Source of the DNA: an uncultured bacterium
Lineage (GTDB): Bacteria > Bacillota > Clostridia > Oscillospirales > Oscillospiraceae
Reading direction: 5' to 3'
DNA: 11,015 nucleotides
NCBI GenBank assembly: GCA_905215665.1
Contig: CAJMQR010000030.1
Location: 1 to 11,015, forward strand
Shown here: positions 7,143 through 11,015 of the stretch, one piece after another
How positions within the stretch are numbered: the first letter of the stretch is position 1
Layout: every line of letters begins with the position of its first letter
Program-made: the position numbers and the translations under genes
The notes under the pieces: generated by a model
Told to the model about the DNA's origin: nothing
The model's database searches: none
What the model saw: the letters and a program-made list of their open reading frames with translations, nothing else

Positions 7143-8023
7143 TACAGCACACCTCCTGCGAGCTTGACGGATTCGATCAGGCAGCGTCTTGCGGACTCCA
7201 CGGCGACGTGCTGCCGGAACGCCCTGGATGCGCGCCAGGAATCACGCGGGTTGATATCCTCCAGAACCGTCTGTGCGAATTTCTCCACGTTCTCCATGGT
7301 CACAGGCTTGCCGGCAATGGCAGCCTCCGCCGTGGGAGCGCGCATGGGAATGGGGCCTGCGACGCCGTAGGCGATACGGACGCGCTCAAAGGTCTTTTTG
7401 TCCGGCGACAGGCGGACATTGACGGAGCAGCCGTTCGTGGCGATGTCCAGCGCGTTGCGCATGGCGTATTTGATATAGTGGCCGTAGGTGTCGCGGTAGC
7501 TCTCCTTCGGGATGAGGATGGCCGTCTGGATCTCGCCCGGACGGATGTCCACGACTTTGGCCTTCTTATAAAAGTCCCGAATCGCGCAGCGGCGGACACC
7601 CTCCGGGCCGGTCAGCTCCACGACGGCCTCCCATGCGTGCAGCGTGGAGGCGGAGTCCGCGGAGGTTACACCGTTGCAGGTATTGCCGCCGATGGTGCCG
7701 ATGTTGCGGATCTGCGGCCCGCCGACCTGATCGACCGCCTCACCCAGAACATTGATGTACTTCTGAATGATGGGGTCTTTCGTAATGTGCGAAAAGCTGG
7801 TCAGGCTGCCGATGCGGATATTCTCCTCCGCGTCGATGCTCACGCCGCGCAGCTCGTCAAGCATAAAGATGGAGATGAGCTCCACCCCGGCGCGCTTGCC
7901 CTCGCGCATCTGCACGAGAACGTCGGAGCCGCCGGCGATGATCTGCGCTTCGGGATGCTCCAGCCGCAGGCGGATCGCGTCCGCGACGCTCTCCGATTCG
8001 TAATACGCTTTCATATCATACAT
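7142..8023 (-). CDS. xdhB: Xanthine dehydrogenase FAD-binding subunit
   Basis: A 293-residue FAD subunit of the CO-dehydrogenase flavoprotein family (medium subunit), where electrons from the iron-sulfur subunit are handed to NAD+ or another acceptor. The two FAD-binding segments are intact: IIAGGSDVLVQM (28-39) and TIGGNTCNGVTSADS (110-124). PQIRNIG (103-109) precedes the second, and KYAMRNALDIA (185-195) follows. The C-terminal domain ends with SWRASRAFR (262-270), as in E. coli XdhB. Length is the same as that protein, and there is no extra [4Fe-4S] insertion such as 4-hydroxybenzoyl-CoA reductase carries. Start ATG 8023 has an AAGGAG (8033-8038) 9 nt upstream, placed across the xdhA stop, so the two genes are translationally adjacent with a 3-nt gap. 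Not truncated. Confidence 0.93.
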   Translation of the reverse strand: MYDMKAYYESESVADAIRLRLEHPEAQIIAGGSDVLVQMREGKRAGVELISIFMLDELRGVSIDAEENIRIGSLTSFSHITKDPIIQKYINVLGEAVDQVGGPQIRNIGTIGGNTCNGVTSADSASTLHAWEAVVELTGPEGVRRCAIRDFYKKAKVVDIRPGEIQTAILIPKESYRDTYGHYIKYAMRNALDIATNGCSVNVRLSPDKKTFERVRIAYGVAGPIPMRAPTAEAAIAGKPVTMENVEKFAQTVLEDINPRDSWRASRAFRQHVAVESARRCLIESVKLAGGVL

Positions 8024-8026
8024 GGC

Positions 8027-10336
8027 TCAGTTCTCCTTTCTCCACGGGTCGTTGATGAGCCCTTCCTCGCTGAAGCGCTCGAACAGGCGCAGCGGCGTCA
8101 TGGGGGCGGTATCCATCGCGACGCCGGTCGCGTTCAGGATTGCGTTGCGGATAGCGGGCGCCACCGGGCAGGCGGGCGGCTCGCCGAGAGCCTTGGTCCC
8201 GAAGGGGCTGGTCGGCTCGAAATTCTCCACGAACTCCGCCTCCAGATGAGGATGATCCATCGTTGTGGAGAGCTTGTAGTCCAGCAGGTTGTTGTTCAGC
8301 GGCTTGCCGGTCTTGGGGTCGAAGAGAAGCTGCTCGGAAAGGCCGTAGCCGATGCCCATGGACATGCCGCCGTGGACCTGTGCCGCAGCAAGCTGCGGAT
8401 TGACGAGTCTGCCGCAGTCGTGGACGTTAATGATCTTGTCCAGCGTGACGTGGCACATCGGGATATCCACCGTGACCTCGGCGCAGCAGCAGCCAAAGGA
8501 ATAGGCGTTGTTCCTGATCTGATAGGTGGATTCTGCGGTGATATGTTCACTGTGCGACAGGCTGTAAAACGCCTCGGTCGCCAGCTCGCGCAGGCTGATA
8601 AGCACCCGGCCGTCCGGCTTGCGGATGATGTTGCTGTCCACAATGTCCATGTTGGAGATGGGGCAGCGTGTCAGTTCCTTGGCGTATTCCAGAATCTTGT
8701 CACGCAGGATGTTGCCGGTCTGCGTGATGGAAAACCCGACGACATAGGTCTGGCGGGAGGCATAGGCGCCCAGGCCGAAGGGCGTCACGTCCGTATCCTG
8801 ATTGGAGATGACGTGGACCTCGCGGTAATCCTTCAGGCCGATGACGTCCGCCGCCATCTGCGCATAGGCGGTATCCGCGCCCTGGCCGATCTCCGTCTCA
8901 CCCACCTGAACCTGGATGGAACCGTCCTGATTGAGTACCATGCGGCAGGAGGAATGCTCCAGAGAAATGGGCCACACGGCGGTATTGTACCAGAAGGGCG
9001 CAATGCCGATACCCTTGCGGATGGGGCCGGTCTGGTTTTCGTACTCCTTATGCTTGCGGTCGTAGTCCATATAGGCCACGGCCTTGTCGAAGCACTGGTT
9101 GAAGCTGTCAAAATAGTTCTCGTTTTTGGAGAAGCCGTCCACATAGCCCACAGGCATGATATGCTCACGGCGCCATTGCAGAGAATCCACGCCCAGCACC
9201 TTGCAGATATCCTCAATGTGGCACTCGTGCGCCCAGGACGCCTGCGGCATGCCGTAGCCGCGCATCGCGCCGCCGACGGATTTGTTGGTAAACACCGTGT
9301 AGGCGTCACCCTCAAAATTGTCGCAGGGATAGAGCTGCGGGAAGGAGCCAAGACATTTGGCGACAATGCTGTGACCGTGGGAGGCGTAGGCGCCCTGATC
9401 GGAGAAGCACTCGACCTTGCGCGCGGCGAAGCTGCCGTCCGGCCGCAGCCACGAAACAAGATGGAAGCGGATCGCATGGCGGACGCGGTTGGATACGAAA
9501 GTGTCCTCACGCGGAATGTCGATCTTCACCAGGCGGCCGCCCAGCTCCCGCGACAGCCACGCTGCCAGCGGCTCATACAGGGTATCCTGCTTGTTGCCGA
9601 AGCCGCCGCCGATATAGGGCTTGATCACGCGGACGCTGCCCCAGGGGATTCCCAGCGCCTGCCCGACGGTGCGGCGGACAATGTGCGGGATCTGCGTAGA
9701 AGAGACAATGACAATCTTCCCCGCCTCTTCATAGGCATAAGTCACATGATTCTCAATGTGGCAGTGCTGGACGGTGGAGGTGTTGTACCATTTATCCACA
9801 CAGATCAGGCCCGGCTCTTTGATGGCCTCTTCATAGTTGCCGATGCGGATATCGCTGTGCCGGAGAATATTGTGGGGGTATTCCTTATGTAGCTGCGGCT
9901 GGCCGTCCTGCATGGCCTCCTGCACATCCAGAACGAACGGCAACTCCTCATATTCCACATGGACGAGGCGGGCGGCCTGCGCCGCGGCGACCTCGTTCTC
10001 CGCCACAACTGCGGCGACGTCGTCGCCGTAATAGCGGACATGGCGGTTCAGCAGGCGGCGGTCGGCCACGTCCTGATGCGCCGGTTCCACCGACCAGGGG
10101 TGGCCCGCCGTCGGGAACTTGATATCCGGTACGTCAAAGCAGGTAAAGATCCGGACAACGCCCGGGACTTTTTCCGCCTCGGAAATATCAACGGACTTCA
10201 CATAGCCGTGGGCGATGGTGGAACGGACGATTCTTGTGACCAGTGCATTCCTGTCGCACAGATCGTCCGTGTATTTCGCGCGGCCGGTCGCTTTGTCGAA
10301 AGCGTCTACGCGCGGGACGCTTTTGCCAACTTCCAT
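8027..10336 (-). CDS. xdhA: Xanthine dehydrogenase molybdopterin-binding (catalytic) subunit
   Basis: A 769-residue molybdenum subunit that hydroxylates hypoxanthine, xanthine or a related purine at the MCD cofactor. VPRVDAFDKATGRAKYTDD (7-25) is the usual opening of these proteins. Cofactor and active-site motifs follow: STQIPH (213-218, with the conserved Gln215), GGGFGNKQD (243-251), GGAMRGYGMPQ (355-365, Arg359 matching the substrate Arg of bovine XDH), IGQGADT (483-489), and KALGEPP (715-721), whose Glu719 corresponds to the catalytic Glu of the family. Gln250 stands where bovine XDH has a substrate-binding Glu; from memory E. coli XdhA has the same residue, so this is a subfamily trait. 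The whole sequence follows E. coli XdhA from end to end. Start ATG 10336 has a TGGAGG 9 nt upstream and a promoter about 70-97 nt upstream. A nicotinate or aldehyde hydroxylase is the alternative, but the motifs favour a purine. Confidence 0.92.
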   Translation of the reverse strand: MEVGKSVPRVDAFDKATGRAKYTDDLCDRNALVTRIVRSTIAHGYVKSVDISEAEKVPGVVRIFTCFDVPDIKFPTAGHPWSVEPAHQDVADRRLLNRHVRYYGDDVAAVVAENEVAAAQAARLVHVEYEELPFVLDVQEAMQDGQPQLHKEYPHNILRHSDIRIGNYEEAIKEPGLICVDKWYNTSTVQHCHIENHVTYAYEEAGKIVIVSSTQIPHIVRRTVGQALGIPWGSVRVIKPYIGGGFGNKQDTLYEPLAAWLSRELGGRLVKIDIPREDTFVSNRVRHAIRFHLVSWLRPDGSFAARKVECFSDQGAYASHGHSIVAKCLGSFPQLYPCDNFEGDAYTVFTNKSVGGAMRGYGMPQASWAHECHIEDICKVLGVDSLQWRREHIMPVGYVDGFSKNENYFDSFNQCFDKAVAYMDYDRKHKEYENQTGPIRKGIGIAPFWYNTAVWPISLEHSSCRMVLNQDGSIQVQVGETEIGQGADTAYAQMAADVIGLKDYREVHVISNQDTDVTPFGLGAYASRQTYVVGFSITQTGNILRDKILEYAKELTRCPISNMDIVDSNIIRKPDGRVLISLRELATEAFYSLSHSEHITAESTYQIRNNAYSFGCCCAEVTVDIPMCHVTLDKIINVHDCGRLVNPQLAAAQVHGGMSMGIGYGLSEQLLFDPKTGKPLNNNLLDYKLSTTMDHPHLEAEFVENFEPTSPFGTKALGEPPACPVAPAIRNAILNATGVAMDTAPMTPLRLFERFSEEGLINDPWRKEN

Positions 10337-10355
10337 ACTGCATAACCTCCATTAT

Positions 10356-10363
10356 GTTCGAAC
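10356..10363. promoter_or_regulatory. Perfect 8-bp palindrome GTTCGAAC in the xdhA leader
   Basis: GTTCGAAC sits between the predicted xdhA transcription start (about 10398) and the xdhA SD (10346-10351). It has no loop, so it cannot form a hairpin of its own and is better seen as a possible protein-binding site. Short palindromes occur by chance. Confidence 0.25.
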
Positions 10364-10404
10364 GTTTTTCACAAAAAATGAAGAAATTCTCCTTTTACTT
10401 TTTG

Positions 10405-10433
10405 AGTATATCACAAGGCGCGGCGTTTTTGAA
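10405..10433 (-). promoter_or_regulatory. Predicted sigma-A promoter of xdhABC
   Basis: Read on the - strand: -35 TTCAAA (10428-10433), a 17-nt spacer, and -10 TATACT (10405-10410) preceded by TGA, which gives an extended -10. Transcription would start near 10398, leaving a leader of about 60 nt before the xdhA ATG. Confidence 0.65.
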
Positions 10434-10440
10434 GTCTCGG

Positions 10441-10464
10441 CGTTATCCTATTTTTGAGATAACG
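10441..10464. promoter_or_regulatory. Inverted repeat CGTTATC-N10-GATAACG between divergent promoters (candidate operator)
   Basis: Two perfect 7-bp arms (10441-10447 and 10458-10464) are separated by 10 nt. The site begins 7 bp upstream of the xdhA -35 box and 36 bp upstream of the mocA -35 box, a position suited to an activator or a shared regulator. On the + strand the repeat is followed by TTTT, so a weak terminator of some other transcript is possible, but the predicted mocA promoter lies downstream of it. Confidence 0.45.
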
Positions 10465-10500
10465 TTTTATTCGACGATTGCGAACGCTGCCAAAAAAAGG

Positions 10501-10529
10501 TGGAAAAAAGAGGTGAAGCAGGGTATACT
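10501..10529 (+). promoter_or_regulatory. Predicted sigma-A promoter of the mocA-like gene
   Basis: -35 TGGAAA (10501-10506), 17-nt spacer, -10 TATACT (10524-10529). Transcription would start near 10536, about 22 nt before the ATG at 10558. The -10 is identical to that of the divergent xdhA promoter. Confidence 0.6.
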
Positions 10530-10557
10530 ACAAAGAAAAGGCAGGGAGGAACACACA

Positions 10558-11015
10558 ATGCCACAGATGCAAACGCCAAAGCTCGGCTGTCTGATCATGG
10601 CCGCAGGGAACGCCAGCCGTTTCCGCGCAAACAAGCTCGCCGCAGAGTTTGACGGAAAGCCGCTGATCCGGCACGCGCTGGATGCGGTGCCGAAAGCGCT
10701 TTTCGACAAAGTCGTGGTCGTCACGCAGTATCCTCAGATTGCGGCGTTGGCACGGGAATTCGGTTTTCTGCCGCTGGAAAATCCCCATCCCGACTATGGC
10801 ATCAGCTATACGATCCGTCTGGGGACGCGGGAGCTGCTGGACTGCGACGCCATTTTATACATGGTCTCCGATCAGCCGCTGCTGGACGCCTCCTCGGTGG
10901 AGCGTATCGTGGAGCAATGGCGGCAGCATCCACGCTGCATCGTCGGCGCGGCGCACGGTGGCAAACGCGGCAATCCCAACATCTTTCCGCGGGAATTCTA
11001 CGGCGAGCTGCTGGC
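10558..11015 (+). CDS. mocA: Molybdenum cofactor cytidylyltransferase (MocA/YgfJ-like), 3' end beyond the window
   Basis: The first 152 codons are present and open to the window edge. The enzyme transfers CMP from CTP to Mo-molybdopterin, giving the MCD cofactor used by xanthine dehydrogenase-type enzymes, and often also acts with their maturation chaperones. The N-terminal nucleotide-binding loop is LIMAAGNASRFRANKL (12-27), followed by DGKPLIRHALDAV (32-44), GISYTIRLG (81-89), the metal-binding SDQPLL (104-109) and RGNPNIFPREFYGELL (137-152). DQP rather than DMP, together with the late GNPxxFPxE motif, separates the MocA group from MobA. Arg23 replaces the Gly that usually follows the R-F/M pair. 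The SD AGGGAGGA (10543-10550) is 7 nt before the ATG. It is transcribed away from xdhABC from a shared 221-bp control region, which supports a role in cofactor supply to that enzyme. Confidence 0.85.
   Translation, partial: MPQMQTPKLGCLIMAAGNASRFRANKLAAEFDGKPLIRHALDAVPKALFDKVVVVTQYPQIAALAREFGFLPLENPHPDYGISYTIRLGTRELLDCDAILYMVSDQPLLDASSVERIVEQWRQHPRCIVGAAHGGKRGNPNIFPREFYGELL

Noticed and set aside
7208..9892. An 894-codon open frame on the + strand, antisense to xdhB and xdhA
   Set aside because: It is in exact codon register with both sense genes, so stops could arise only from TTA, CTA or TCA sense codons, which these GC-rich genes rarely use. It crosses the xdhA-xdhB junction, has no SD, and its protein is a Val/Ala/Asp/Arg-rich mirror of the sense codons. 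The sense genes have full family matches.
10356..10370. Possible LexA (SOS) box around CGAAC in the xdhA leader
   Set aside because: The Gram-positive LexA site needs CGAAC-N4-GTTCG. Here CGAAC is followed at the proper spacing by TTCAC-like bases, and the second CGAAC at 10481-10485 has no partner half either.
10337..10557. Purine or xanthine (NMT1-type) riboswitch upstream of xdhA
   Set aside because: The predicted leader is only about 60 nt and AT-rich, without the three-way junction and conserved loops of purine riboswitches or the two-bulge stem of the xanthine type.

Overview
The window looks like the chromosome of a GC-rich, gut-type Firmicute of class Clostridia (Oscillospiraceae-like). 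This rests on the roughly mid-50s percent GC judged by eye, strong AGGAG/GGAGG ribosome binding sites, a classical hairpin-plus-T-tract terminator, standard stop usage, and anaerobic-type XdhABC proteins. The genus is not determined.

There are two functionally unrelated regions that meet tail to tail at about 6.6 kb. Region 1 (1-6593, + strand) is the end of a surface-polysaccharide operon: the C-terminal tail of an ABC-export ATPase of the Wzt/TagH type, then four tightly spaced cytoplasmic glycosyltransferases. These are a GT-B enzyme with a QRPQ motif; a two-domain protein joining a degenerate GT2-like domain to a GT4 domain; a GT2 enzyme with a long unassigned C-terminal half; and a second QRPQ enzyme clearly paralogous to the first. 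Gaps are 8-18 nt and each gene has its own Shine-Dalgarno (SD) sequence. A perfect 12-bp hairpin followed by six T residues ends the operon. The likely product is an ABC-exported cell-wall glycan whose sugars cannot be read from the sequence.

Region 2 (6645-11015) is a molybdenum hydroxylase locus. On the - strand, xdhA-xdhB-xdhC encode the molybdopterin, FAD and 2x[2Fe-2S] subunits of an E. coli-type xanthine dehydrogenase (purine hydroxylase), with 3-nt and 1-nt-overlap junctions. Divergently, on the + strand, a MocA/YgfJ-type molybdenum cofactor cytidylyltransferase begins and runs off the window; it would supply the MCD form of the cofactor to XdhA. The 221-bp region between them carries two convincing sigma-A-type promoters facing outward (both with TATACT -10 boxes), a 7+7 inverted repeat between them, and a GTTCGAAC palindrome in the xdhA leader.

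Most of the window is recognisable biology. The more unusual points are the degenerate GT2 domain fused to GT4, the uncharacterised C-terminal half of the GT2 protein, the GT paralogue pair, a hairpin that carries a stop codon in its loop between two glycosyltransferase genes, and the control region of the XDH locus. I found no CRISPR array, insertion sequence, tRNA, rRNA or phage gene, and no evidence of an entirely new system.
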